Assembly (NCBI GenBank): GCA_017427185.1
Contig: JAFRTJ010000045.1
Coordinates: 1-46,052 of the forward strand
Length of the DNA stretch: 46,052 bases
Reading direction: 5' to 3'
Source of the DNA: Bacteroidaceae bacterium
GTDB taxonomy: Bacteria > Bacteroidota > Bacteroidia > Bacteroidales > Bacteroidaceae
In this document: piece after piece, positions 24,721-32,926 of the stretch
Layout of the letters: each line of letters begins with the position of its first letter
How positions within the stretch are numbered: position 1 is the first letter of the stretch
Notes under the pieces: generated by a model
What the model was told of the DNA's origin: nothing
What the model saw: only the letters and a program-made list of their open reading frames with translations
Database searches by the model: none
Made by a program: the position numbers and the translations under genes

Positions 24721-24724
24721 GGAG

Positions 24725-24778
24725 GAACGTGTTCTTCCCCTCCCCGCGACACGTCGAAGGGGCTGGAAGAACAGGTTG
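24725..24778. repeat. Degenerate 22-bp-period palindromic array, 3 units
   Basis: Ten-base units GAACGTGTTC (24725), CGACACGTCG (24747) and GAACAGGTTG (24769) are spaced exactly 22 bases apart, like the arrays at 13469 and 45644. The centre unit is in the opposite orientation. The first unit is also the loop side of a G-rich/C-rich inverted repeat (GGGGAGG ... CCTCCCC region). The match is weaker than at the other two sites but keeps the phase. Confidence 0.6.
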
Positions 24779-24910
24779 CGAGGAGACAGGCTTCTGGGGC
24801 CTGGGTGGTGAGCGATGTAAGGATTTTTTGCATAGAATCGAGCAAAAATTCCTTGACTTTATTTTGCTTGGAAAGACTTTTGTCCTGGAGTTGAATTTAG
24901 GGTGTATCTG

Positions 24911-24943
24911 TTTGGAAATCTGCTGGATTTTTTTGTAACTTTG
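24911..24943 (+). promoter_or_regulatory. Promoter for the HTH micro-ORF
   Basis: TTTG at 24911-24914, a 21-base spacer and TAACTTTG at 24936-24943 make a full Bacteroidota consensus promoter, 28 bases before the ATG at 24972. Confidence 0.65.
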
Positions 24944-24971
24944 CAGAAACAATCGACAGGAAGCGAAGAAT

Positions 24972-25097
24972 ATGAAAAGCTATTACAAATATGAGCTTGC
25001 GCGTGCGGCAGGTGTCAGCATGAGAACCTTCAGCCGCTGGTTGCGCCTGCAGCATGTGGAGCTGAGCCAGTGGGGTGCCTCGCAAGCTGCTTCCTAG
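24972..25097 (+). CDS. Truncated DUF4248-like helix-turn-helix micro-protein, 41 aa
   Basis: A 41-residue ORF that begins MKSYYKYELARAAGVS and continues MRTFSRWLR, an HTH-like segment similar to the start of small DUF4248-type proteins of Bacteroidales, which are usually about 60-75 residues long. It then stops at TAG (25095). In the +1 frame the sequence after LSQ reads GVPRKLLPRFG, closer to what the family has next (a Pro-rich GVPP...LLPP stretch), before another stop. So this may be a frameshifted or decayed gene, though its promoter is intact. The family call is from memory and moderate in strength. Confidence 0.5.
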   Translation: MKSYYKYELARAAGVSMRTFSRWLRLQHVELSQWGASQAAS

Positions 25098-25207
25098 ATT
25101 TGGTTGAAGCCTGTTTCGTCCCTCTGAACGATGGTTGAGTAGAGCATCTTGTCCTTTTTTGTCTTGTTTTACTTTTTTCTCTCTCTTTGCGGCTGCTGGA
25201 GCGGCTT
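25098..25207. other. Gap between the micro-ORF and aroB
   Basis: The stretch is T-rich on the plus strand (repeated TTGT/CTTTTTT around 25150-25185) and may help end the micro-ORF transcript. No stem is clear, and I see no gene. Confidence 0.3.
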
Positions 25208-26269
25208 TCACGACCCCATGCTCTCGCGGTAGAAGTCCAGCATGTCCAGGATTTCCTCCCTGGTGGCGCTCTGGTTGATGCGGATGTCTCCGATGTCGGC
25301 CAGCAGGGTGAAGTTGATTTGGTTGGCCTCGTTCTTCTTGTCGTGGGTCATGAAGTCGAAGAGGCGGTCGTATTCCTTGCAGTCGAAGAAGAAGGTGCCG
25401 TAGGTCTCGCGCACGAACTGCAGGGTTTGCCAGAGCTTGTCCTTGGGGAAGCTCATGCGCTTGGCGCTCAGGTAGAGCTCGCAGACGAGTCCCCAGGCGA
25501 CGGCGTATCCGTGGAGGATGGTGCGGTTCTCCTCGAGGGCGAGGCTCTCGAAGGCATGTCCGACGGTGTGTCCCAGGTTCAGGGCCTTCCGCAGTCCTTT
25601 CTCCGTGGGGTCCTTCTCGACGATTTCCTCCTTGATGGCTACGCTCTTTGCCACCATTTCCTGCAGGTGGGTGTAGTCGATGTCGAGGAGGTCGAAGTTG
25701 AGCAGCTCAGCCCATTCGCGGGGGGTGCTGATGAGTCCGTGCTTGAGCATCTCGGCATATCCCGAGCGGATGTTCTGCCCGTCGAGGGTGCGCAGGAAGC
25801 GGGTGTCGAGCAGGACGCTGCTGGCTGCGTTGAAGACTCCGATCTCGTTCTTCAGCCCTCCGAAGTTGATGCCCGTCTTGCCTCCCACACTGGCGTCCAC
25901 CATACTGAGGAGGGTGGTGGGGATGTTGATGTACCGGATTCCCCGCTTGAAGGTGCTTGCGGCGAATCCTCCCAGGTCGGTCACCATTCCTCCGCCCAGG
26001 TTGACCATCAGGCTGTGGCGTGTGGCTCCGCCCTTCTGCAGGGCTGTCCATACGCTGGCGAGGGTCTCCAGCGTCTTGTTCTCGTCTGTGGCTCCTATGG
26101 TGATCATGGTGCTGCCTTTCAGGCACTCGTAGTTCTGCGTCACGGGCCAGCAGAGTTCCAGGGTGGTCGTGTCGGTCAGGACGAAAAGCCGGTCGTGGGG
26201 GCACTTCTCGATGGCCGCTGCCAGGCTCTGCTCCAGATTCTTGCTTATGATAACCTCTTGGCGAGTCAT
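25208..26269 (-). CDS. aroB: 3-dehydroquinate synthase
   Basis: A 353-residue NAD- and metal-dependent cyclase that converts DAHP to 3-dehydroquinate, the second step of the shikimate pathway. Motifs: LGGGMVTDLGGFAASTFKRGI (NAD-binding loop), IPTTLLSMVDASVGGKTGIN, SGYAEMLKHGLI, and LNLGHTVGHAFE with zinc-binding histidines. Length is standard. It is transcribed alone from a consensus promoter, divergent from the beta-barrel gene. Confidence 0.97.
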   Translation of the reverse strand: MTRQEVIISKNLEQSLAAAIEKCPHDRLFVLTDTTTLELCWPVTQNYECLKGSTMITIGATDENKTLETLASVWTALQKGGATRHSLMVNLGGGMVTDLGGFAASTFKRGIRYINIPTTLLSMVDASVGGKTGINFGGLKNEIGVFNAASSVLLDTRFLRTLDGQNIRSGYAEMLKHGLISTPREWAELLNFDLLDIDYTHLQEMVAKSVAIKEEIVEKDPTEKGLRKALNLGHTVGHAFESLALEENRTILHGYAVAWGLVCELYLSAKRMSFPKDKLWQTLQFVRETYGTFFFDCKEYDRLFDFMTHDKKNEANQINFTLLADIGDIRINQSATREEILDMLDFYRESMGS

Positions 26270-26309
26270 TATATATATTATAATTAGGTATGAATGTGAA
26301 ACGAATTTG

Positions 26310-26341
26310 CAAAATTACGATGTTTCAAACAAAAACACAAA
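26310..26341 (-). promoter_or_regulatory. Promoter for aroB
   Basis: On the minus strand TTTG (26338-26341), a 20-base spacer and TAATTTTG (26310-26317) match the consensus. The start of transcription is about 35 bases before the aroB ATG. Confidence 0.7.
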
Positions 26342-26371
26342 TGCAAGTGGGAAAAAACGCTTAAAAATAGT

Positions 26372-26379
26372 TATCTTTG
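26372..26379 (+). promoter_or_regulatory. -7 element for the beta-barrel gene
   Basis: TATCTTTG matches TAnnTTTG; no good -33 TTTG is found 19-21 bases upstream. The leader to the ATG at 26463 would be about 78 bases. Confidence 0.5.
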
Positions 26380-26462
26380 CATCCTGGATTAAACCATTTC
26401 GATTTGTTCGCGTCATAAATAAGAGTTCAGAATCCTTACATAAGTTAGTTTTTTAGTTTAAG

Positions 26463-29400
26463 ATGAAAAGATATGTTTTGACCCTGCTGTTGTCGTGCTT
26501 GTGCGGCGCGATGGCTTTTGCACAGAAGATAACGGTTAGCGGTATTGTTTTGGATGGGACATCCGAGCAGAAGGAGGGTTTGCCGGGAGCTACCGTCGTC
26601 TTGTTGACACCCAGGGACAGTTCTCAGGTGGCTGGCGTGGCTTCGAATATGGAGGGAAAGTTCAGCCTGACTCCCGTAAAGTCCGGCAACTACATCCTGC
26701 GCGTTTCCTATGTGGGCTACGTGAGCGTCCTCAAGAACCTGACCCTCACGAAGAAGGAGAAGACGCTTGACCTGGGCGAGATCGTCCTGCTCGAGGACGC
26801 CAAGATGATGAAAGAGGCTGAGGTGGTCGCCAAGATGTCGCAGATGGAGATGAAGGCCGACACATTCGTCTATAATGCCGACGCTTTCCGTCTGCCGGAA
26901 GGCTCCAACCTGGAGGAACTCGTCAAGAAACTGCCGGGAGCCGAGGTCGACGAGGATGGAACCATACGCATCAACGGCAAGACCGTCAGCAAGATTATGG
27001 TCGAGGGAAAGGACTTCTTCGAGGGCGACACCAAGATTGCCATGAAGAACTTCTCCTCGAAACTCGTCAAGAAGCTCAAGGCCTACGATAAGAAAAGCGA
27101 CTACACCCGCATCACAGGTATCGACGATGGCGAGGAGGAGACTGTCCTCGACCTCTCGGTCCAGAAGGGAGCCAAGGAGGGATGGCTCGTCAATACGGAT
27201 GTCGCATACGGCTCCCACGACCGGTATGCCGTCTCAGCCAGCATCCAGCGCTTTATGGACAACTATCAGATTTCCATCATGGGCTCGGCCAACAACACCA
27301 ACGACCGTGGCTACGGCGGCGGAGGAGGCCGTGGATGGTGGGGCGGTGGAGGTATCGTCAAGAGCCAGATGGCTGGAGTGAACGGAGTATGGGAGAATGG
27401 CAGGCAGGAATTCACGGAAGGCTTCATGAGAGTGGGAGGCAACCTGCGGTGGAACCATTCCAGCTCCACCACACTCTCGAAGACCAACAGCGAGATGTTC
27501 CTCGATAACGTGAACTCCACTTTCAGCAACCGTATGAACCACTCCGAGAACAACCGGATGAACGTCGGCTCCCGCATCCGCTTCCAGTGGATGCCTGACT
27601 CGATGACACACATCTCGTTCAACCCCAATTTCAACATCTCCAAGTCCGACGGCTTCAGCACCAGCCAGAGCGTCACCTTCAACAGCGACCCCTACGAGTT
27701 CTTCGTCGACCCGCTTAGTGAGTACAGCATGCCTACCAATATCGTCACGAGGGACAGCATAACCGTAAATGACAACAATCGTGCCAGTCAGAACGAAGGG
27801 AACAGCAAGAACGCTGGCTTCTGGGCTCAGGTGAACCGCCGATTGGGAAAGCCTGGACGTAACGTCACCCTCGACGGAGGAGCCAGCTACTCCACCAGCG
27901 AGAACACCTCCTTCAGCCGAAGCGAGATCAACTACTTCCAGCAGCATCGGAACGACTTCACCAACCAGTACATCCTCTCGCCCAGCACAAACTACGATTG
28001 GCGGACACGTCTGAGCTACTCGGAGCCTATCGTGGGCGCCCTGAACATCCAGTTCAGCTACCAGTACCAGCACCGTTACAGCGACAGCGACCGCAGCATG
28101 TACAGCATCGACAGCCTGCTGACCAAATACCCTGGATTCTACACCCAGGAACAGCTCTATCTGGGTTACATCCCTGGCTTGGACAGTTTGGACTACATCC
28201 GCAATCTGGAGAACAGCCAGTATGCCACCTATCGCGAGTACAACCACGAGGCAAGCCTGATGCTCCGCTATAACGTGGGCGAGAACCGCGTGAACTTCGG
28301 CGTCAGCTTCCAGCCACAGACCACCCACATGGACTATGCCAAGAACCTGCTCGACACGACCGTCGTGCGCCACACTTTCAACTGGGCGCCCCGTATCGAC
28401 TACCGATGGAAGTTCAGCAATACGGGCCAACTGAGGGCCTGGCTGAACGGATGGATGCAGCAGCCCGGAATCACCAGTCTGCTGGAGGTAACCGACAGTA
28501 GCGACCCTCTGAACGTCAGCACGGGTAACGCAGGATTGCGGAGCAGCTGGAACAACAACATGAGGGTGGAGTACAACGATTATATCCCTGCCCGACAGAT
28601 GGGATGGCACGCCAACATGTGGTTCAGCCACACGAAGAACAGCATCAGTAGTGCTACCATCTACAATACAGAGACGGGTGCGCGATACACACGACCGATG
28701 AATATCAACGGAAACTGGAACACCAACGGAAACCTGGGATTCAATACCGCCCTGGGAAGCAAGAAGGCCTTCAACTTCAACACGAACGCCAGTATGGGTT
28801 ACAGCCATAACGTCGGATACATGAGCAGCAATAGCGACGGAAGCAACTGGGGAAACATCTACCGGCCAGACGGATCGGTCAATATGGATTACATCTTCAG
28901 CACGATTGCCCTCCAGAAGTCCACCACCAAGAATACAAACGTGAACGAATGGATGCGAATCAACTACCGTAATGACCTGCTCGAGGTGGGAGTGAACGGA
29001 AACGTCAACTACTCTCATGCCCGCAATAACGTACAGAAGAGTGCCAACCTCGACTCCTGGTGGTTCAGCTACGGAGGCTACTTCCAGATCAATACTCCCT
29101 GGGGAACGGCCCTGAGCACCGACTTGAGCGAACTGAGCCGCAGAGGCTACGAGGACGCAAGCATGAACACCAACGAGCTCATCTGGAACATGCAGCTCAG
29201 CCAGAGCTTCCTGAAGGACAGGGCGGCTACCGTCAGCCTGCAATGGTTCGACATCCTGCGTGAACGCAGCACCATCAGCCGCAACATTAGTGCCTACTCG
29301 CGCGACAACACATGGACAAACACCATCAACAGTTACGTGATGGTGCATCTCATCTACCGTCTCGACCTGAGAGCCAACAAGAAGGATCAGGATCAGAGAG

Positions 29401-29465
29401 GCGGCTGGGGAGGCGGCGGCTGGGGAGGCGGCCGTGGCGGAGGCGGTCGCGGAGGCTGGTTCTAA
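26463..29465 (+). CDS. Outer-membrane beta-barrel protein with carboxypeptidase-like domain
   Basis: A 1000-residue protein with signal peptide MKRYVLTLLLSCLCGAMAFAQ. Residues 22-110 form a CarboxypepD_reg-like beta-sandwich (GLPGATVVLLTPRD ... YILRVSYVGY). A plug-like segment (NLEELVKKLPGAEVDEDGTIRINGKTVSKIMVEGKDFFEGD) follows, as in the OMP_b-brl family related to TonB-dependent receptors. The rest is a long barrel rich in Asn, Ser and aromatic residues. A Gly/Trp-rich loop (near residue 282) and a C-terminal tail GGWGGGGWGGGRGGGG unusual for a barrel end the protein. There is no SusD partner nearby, so it is not a typical SusC. Ligand is unknown. The stop overlaps the convergent rsmD stop. 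Confidence 0.88.
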   Translation: MKRYVLTLLLSCLCGAMAFAQKITVSGIVLDGTSEQKEGLPGATVVLLTPRDSSQVAGVASNMEGKFSLTPVKSGNYILRVSYVGYVSVLKNLTLTKKEKTLDLGEIVLLEDAKMMKEAEVVAKMSQMEMKADTFVYNADAFRLPEGSNLEELVKKLPGAEVDEDGTIRINGKTVSKIMVEGKDFFEGDTKIAMKNFSSKLVKKLKAYDKKSDYTRITGIDDGEEETVLDLSVQKGAKEGWLVNTDVAYGSHDRYAVSASIQRFMDNYQISIMGSANNTNDRGYGGGGGRGWWGGGGIVKSQMAGVNGVWENGRQEFTEGFMRVGGNLRWNHSSSTTLSKTNSEMFLDNVNSTFSNRMNHSENNRMNVGSRIRFQWMPDSMTHISFNPNFNISKSDGFSTSQSVTFNSDPYEFFVDPLSEYSMPTNIVTRDSITVNDNNRASQNEGNSKNAGFWAQVNRRLGKPGRNVTLDGGASYSTSENTSFSRSEINYFQQHRNDFTNQYILSPSTNYDWRTRLSYSEPIVGALNIQFSYQYQHRYSDSDRSMYSIDSLLTKYPGFYTQEQLYLGYIPGLDSLDYIRNLENSQYATYREYNHEASLMLRYNVGENRVNFGVSFQPQTTHMDYAKNLLDTTVVRHTFNWAPRIDYRWKFSNTGQLRAWLNGWMQQPGITSLLEVTDSSDPLNVSTGNAGLRSSWNNNMRVEYNDYIPARQMGWHANMWFSHTKNSISSATIYNTETGARYTRPMNINGNWNTNGNLGFNTALGSKKAFNFNTNASMGYSHNVGYMSSNSDGSNWGNIYRPDGSVNMDYIFSTIALQKSTTKNTNVNEWMRINYRNDLLEVGVNGNVNYSHARNNVQKSANLDSWWFSYGGYFQINTPWGTALSTDLSELSRRGYEDASMNTNELIWNMQLSQSFLKDRAATVSLQWFDILRERSTISRNISAYSRDNTWTNTINSYVMVHLIYRLDLRANKKDQDQRGGWGGGGWGGGRGGGGRGGWF

Positions 29466-30007
29466 GCTTCTTTCGGCTTGAAGAACGAGAAGTTCACACT
29501 ACCGTAGGCTCTGTGGGCCACGAAGTTGGGATGTTGCGTGAAATCATAGGTTTTCCCGTGCTCCAAGACGAAAAGTCCATCCTCCTTCAGCACTCTTTGT
29601 CCCATTACCAAATCTGGCAAGTCGGGCAGTTCGCTTAGCGTGTAGGGAGGATCTGCAAAGATGAAATCAAACTTCTCGTGGCATCTTTCCAGATATTTGA
29701 ACACATCTCCTCGGATGGGCAGGGCTGCCGTGTCCTGGAGCTTCTCGATGAATTTGCAGATGAAATTATAGTGCAGAGGGTCCTTCTCGACTGACACGAC
29801 GCGGCTGCATCCTCGGCTAAGCAATTCGAGCGTGATGCTTCCCGTGCCGGCAAAGAGATCGAGGGCGACGGGACCTTCCTCGAAGTCGACATAGCCCATC
29901 AGAACGTTGAAAAGGTTCTCCTTGGCGAAATCTGTCGTAGGGCGAGCCTTGAAGCTGTGGGGCACGTCGAAACGCCGCCCCTTGTATTTTCCTGTGATTA
30001 CGCGCAT
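29462..30007 (-). CDS. rsmD: 16S rRNA (guanine966-N2)-methyltransferase
   Basis: A 181-residue SAM-dependent methyltransferase that modifies G966 of 16S rRNA. It starts MRVITGKYKGRRF and shows the SAM site LDLFAGTGSITLELLSRG, VEKDP, and the catalytic ADPPYT motif. Its start overlaps the end of the DUF3822 gene by 10 bases, so the two are coupled. Its stop overlaps the stop of the beta-barrel gene by three bases, so no intergenic terminator can separate the convergent transcripts. Confidence 0.96.
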   Translation of the reverse strand: MRVITGKYKGRRFDVPHSFKARPTTDFAKENLFNVLMGYVDFEEGPVALDLFAGTGSITLELLSRGCSRVVSVEKDPLHYNFICKFIEKLQDTAALPIRGDVFKYLERCHEKFDFIFADPPYTLSELPDLPDLVMGQRVLKEDGLFVLEHGKTYDFTQHPNFVAHRAYGSVNFSFFKPKEA

Positions 30008-30738
30008 GTCTCGATATGAAGGATGAATTTGCGAAGCTCAGCCGACAGGCTGTCGGAAGCCCCCTTCAGGATGCACGTGTTCCGTTCGTTCTCGAGACCT
30101 AATGTCTTCCAGGCGTACAGGATGAAGTAGAGGCGGTCTGCATCCGACTCGATGGAGTACGAGCATGCGAATTGCAGCTTCCCCTTTTGGAAAGTGCAGA
30201 TGAAGAGTTGGTTCTGGTCGATGGTGGCGTAGTATCGGGCCAGTTCCTCGCTGGAGTTCCTTTCCTGCTCAGCCACTTTTTCCAGATAGCGTCCCTCGAT
30301 GCTGTGGATCTTGGCATCAGGATAAAGTTCCAGGATGGTCCTCTCCACTTTGGCATCCAGGGCAAAGAGCTCCACCACTTCCAGTCCGCTCAGGATCTCA
30401 TAGTGAATCTCTTCGTCGCTGAACTTCTTCTTGGCGAACGTGAGGCGGTAGAGGGAAGGGTATTCCTCGCGCCGGAACTCGTCTAATGGAACACGGGTGA
30501 TAGAGGAGCAAACCATTACCTCCACTTCTTCGTATTCGTAGTCCATTATGCGAGGCCGCTCCAACGCCTTCCTGAGCACCTGCTGAGGTTCTTCCTCTGT
30601 CTCTCCATTTACCTCGATGGATTCCTCCTCCACCAACTTGCCGTTCGACGAATTGTAGGTATATAAAGAAAATCCACCCGTGAAGACACGGATGGATAAT
30701 CTGTATGATTTCAGAGATTTACTCCCAGTTACCTGCAT
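29998..30738 (-). CDS. DUF3822 family protein
   Basis: A 246-residue cytosolic protein of the Bacteroidota-specific DUF3822 family, often found next to rsmD as here. The start at 30738, MQVTGSKSLKSYRLSIRV, is preferred over one 10 codons upstream because it fits the usual N-terminus (KxYRLxIRxxxxGFSxxxY). It has an actin/RNase-H-like feel with two related halves (GFSLYTYNSS... and NQLFICTFQKGKLQFACSYS). No catalytic motif is evident. It overlaps the previous gene by 20 bases and rsmD by 10, so all three are likely on one transcript. Confidence 0.88.
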   Translation of the reverse strand: MQVTGSKSLKSYRLSIRVFTGGFSLYTYNSSNGKLVEEESIEVNGETEEEPQQVLRKALERPRIMDYEYEEVEVMVCSSITRVPLDEFRREEYPSLYRLTFAKKKFSDEEIHYEILSGLEVVELFALDAKVERTILELYPDAKIHSIEGRYLEKVAEQERNSSEELARYYATIDQNQLFICTFQKGKLQFACSYSIESDADRLYFILYAWKTLGLENERNTCILKGASDSLSAELRKFILHIETCA

Positions 30739-31408
30739 TATTGTTCCAGTTGTTACCGGCTTCACCAATCTTCAGGCCTGGGAATGCGCCTTTGGCGTCA
30801 GCTTCTTCCTGGCGGTTGTAGATCAGACGCTTGCCCTGCTTGCCCATGCCCTTGAGGAAAGAGCTGTCGGGGGCGTTGCACTCCATTACTTGGATGATGC
30901 TGCCGGAACGTGTTGTGGTGGGAACTGCAATCAGCTCGAACGTGTCACCCTGGGAGAAGGGGATGTAGCGCAAGGAGTCAGCTACGAAGCCAGGGTAGTT
31001 GTAGAGAGAGTCTTGCAAGGATACCCAGATGGTATCGCGACGGAAATCCTGCAAGCCGTTGGCGGCAATCTCAGCAGCATCGCCTCTGTTCACGATGGCG
31101 GCAGCCTTGGATTCTGTCAGCCCCTTGTCCATCTGCTCGTCGCTCAGCACACCTTGTTTCATTACGATGGGCAGCTTACCGTTCTTCACAAAGTCAATCA
31201 GAACAGACCAGTCTGCACAATACTCACCCTCGTGCTGAAGTTTGAATGCTTCCTCTGCAGAACGGATCTCGATGAGACGTGCCTTAACTACGTTTTCGCG
31301 TGCAGTTACCTCTGCGTTGAAGTCTTGATCATCGCGGATACTGCGCCAGCAAATAAAGAGCATAGCCAGGACGCAGACTCCCAAAATTGCATTAATTACC
31401 TTTTTCAT
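30719..31408 (-). CDS. Membrane-anchored protein of unknown function
   Basis: A 229-residue protein with a single N-terminal hydrophobic helix (MKKVINAILGVCVLAMLFICWRSI) and a soluble domain outside. It lacks a lipobox or clear signal cleavage site. The part after the helix, RENVVKARLIEIRSAEEAFKLQHEGEYCADWSVLIDFV, resembles in plan the N-terminus of pseudopilins or type II secretion G-proteins, but the GFTxxE cleavage motif is absent. It ends in an Asn/Gly-rich tail NNWNNNAGNWE. It heads the operon with DUF3822 and rsmD. Function unknown. Confidence 0.78.
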   Translation of the reverse strand: MKKVINAILGVCVLAMLFICWRSIRDDQDFNAEVTARENVVKARLIEIRSAEEAFKLQHEGEYCADWSVLIDFVKNGKLPIVMKQGVLSDEQMDKGLTESKAAAIVNRGDAAEIAANGLQDFRRDTIWVSLQDSLYNYPGFVADSLRYIPFSQGDTFELIAVPTTTRSGSIIQVMECNAPDSSFLKGMGKQGKRLIYNRQEEADAKGAFPGLKIGEAGNNWNNNAGNWE

Positions 31409-31444
31409 GACAATATTTGTGTTTTATTTTATATATTCGCATCG

Positions 31445-31452
31445 CAAAAGTA
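31445..31452 (-). promoter_or_regulatory. -7 element for the DUF3822-rsmD operon
   Basis: TACTTTTG on the minus strand lies about 37 bases before the start at 31408. No -33 TTTG at the right distance was found. Confidence 0.45.
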
Positions 31453-31504
31453 AAAAAAGTTCTTCAAATAATCGATTTTTCAAGCAACTTTTTGCAAAAG
31501 AATT

Positions 31505-32926
31505 ATGATAACTGGCGATTTAGGTAGTTTAATCTGTGCAAATTTTACTCACGAACCAACTTTACAGCAGTTAAATGTGATAAAAATGTGGTCCGAGTTC
31601 CTTCTCTCGCGAGACGATAATGAAATTTTTCTTCTTACCGGTTATGCGGGTACTGGCAAGACGTCACTTTTGGGTGCGTTGGTCAACGTGTTGAAACAGC
31701 TGAAACAACCTGTTGTCCTCCTCGCTCCAACAGGTCGTGCTGCCAAAGTCTTCTCGTTGTATGCTGATGCGCCAGCCTATACCATCCACAAAAAGATATA
31801 TCGCCAGAAGTCTCTCATGGAGATGGATTCCTTCCAGGCGAACGTGAATCTGCATAAGCATACGCTTTTCATCGTGGATGAGGCCTCGATGATTGCCAAC
31901 GAAGGATTGGCGGGCAGTATGTTCGGAACGGGTCGCTTGCTGGATGACTTGATTCATTTCGTGTATTCTTGCGAGGGATGCCGCCTTCTGATGGTGGGTG
32001 ATGTGGCTCAGTTGCCCCCCATAGGCGAGGAAGAGAGTCCTGCCCTTATGCCAGAAGTCTTGGAGGGCTATAATCTGCATGTCCGGCAGGCTACCTTGAC
32101 GCAAGTGGTCCGTCAGGTGGGGGAGTCGGGTATCCTATGGAATGCCACCCGATTGCGTTCCTTGCTGCAGGGTGGGGAAGTGCTCGAGTTCCCCAAGATG
32201 CGTGTCGAGGGTTTTCCTGATGTTCATGTGGTGCCTGGCGAGGAGCTGCTGGAGGTCTTGCAGGACAGCTATTACCGTTGTGGTCAGGACGAGACGATCG
32301 TCATCACGCGCAGCAATAAGCGGGCAAACATCTTCAACCAGGGTATCCGAGGGCGTATTCTGGGCTACGAGGAGGAATTGACCTGTGGGGATCTGGTGAT
32401 GGTTTCCAAGAACAATTATTTCTACAAGCTGAACGAGGAGGATGGATCCTCCTTTATCGCGAACGGCGATACGGCTGTTGTGCGGCGATTCCGGAACGAG
32501 CGCTCGTTCTATGGGTTCCGTTTTGCTGACGTGACTCTTCAGTTTCCTGATTACGGCAATACGGAGGTAGAGGGAACGGTCCTGCTGGACACCCTGACGA
32601 GCGAGGCCCCGTCTCTAACCCGTGCGCAGCAGGAACAACTCTTCCAGGCGATTTGGGAGGACTACCCAGAGATAGGAAACAAGCGCGACCGCATGAAAAA
32701 AATAAAGGAGGACATCTATTATAATGCCCTCCAGATTAAGTATTCGTATGCTGTCACTTGTCACAAGGCTCAGGGAGGCCAATGGCAACACGTTTTCATC
32801 GACCAGGGATATATAACAGAAGAGATGCTCTCGCCCGACTATTTCCGCTGGCTTTATACAGCCATCACGCGAGCGACTCATCAGGTCTACCTCATCAACT
32901 GGCCTAAAGCTCAGCTAACTGAATGA
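31505..32926 (+). CDS. RecD-like superfamily 1 DNA helicase
   Basis: A 473-residue helicase of the RecD/Pif1-like type. Motif I is [14 protein letters not shown] near residue 43, motif Ia [11 protein letters not shown], motif [10 protein letters not shown], motif [14 protein letters not shown], and near the end [10 protein letters not shown] and YTAITRA (motifs V-VI). No RecB/RecC partner is nearby, so it probably acts alone, as the short RecD-like or Dda-like helicases of this phylum do. Its C-terminus overlaps the convergent alaS stop by 23 bases. Confidence 0.93.
   Translation: MITGDLGSLICANFTHEPTLQQLNVIKMWSEFLLSRDDNEIFLLTGYAGTGKTSLLGALVNVLKQLKQPVVLLAPTGRAAKVFSLYADAPAYTIHKKIYRQKSLMEMDSFQANVNLHKHTLFIVDEASMIANEGLAGSMFGTGRLLDDLIHFVYSCEGCRLLMVGDVAQLPPIGEEESPALMPEVLEGYNLHVRQATLTQVVRQVGESGILWNATRLRSLLQGGEVLEFPKMRVEGFPDVHVVPGEELLEVLQDSYYRCGQDETIVITRSNKRANIFNQGIRGRILGYEEELTCGDLVMVSKNNYFYKLNEEDGSSFIANGDTAVVRRFRNERSFYGFRFADVTLQFPDYGNTEVEGTVLLDTLTSEAPSLTRAQQEQLFQAIWEDYPEIGNKRDRMKKIKEDIYYNALQIKYSYAVTCHKAQGGQWQHVFIDQGYITEEMLSPDYFRWLYTAITRATHQVYLINWPKAQLTE

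Noticed and set aside
24611..24952. 113-aa minus-strand ORF across the phoA upstream gap
   Set aside because: It is made largely from the 9-bp repeat (x-x-Pro) and overlaps the micro-ORF promoter; no start signal or homology is evident.
27234..29348. 704-aa minus-strand ORF opposite the beta-barrel gene
   Set aside because: Long open antisense frame caused by the codon bias of the real gene; Val/His-rich product with no recognisable motif.
26463..29465. SusC of a polysaccharide utilisation locus
   Set aside because: No SusD gene, no neighbouring glycosidase or hybrid regulator, and the barrel resembles the OMP_b-brl type more than SusC.
31684..31693. CAACGTGTTG inside the RecD-like helicase gene as another array unit
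   Set aside because: It is a single copy in coding sequence with no neighbour 22 bases away; it encodes ordinary residues. A similar CGACGTGTTG at about 14369 inside the secreted-protein gene is rejected for the same reason.
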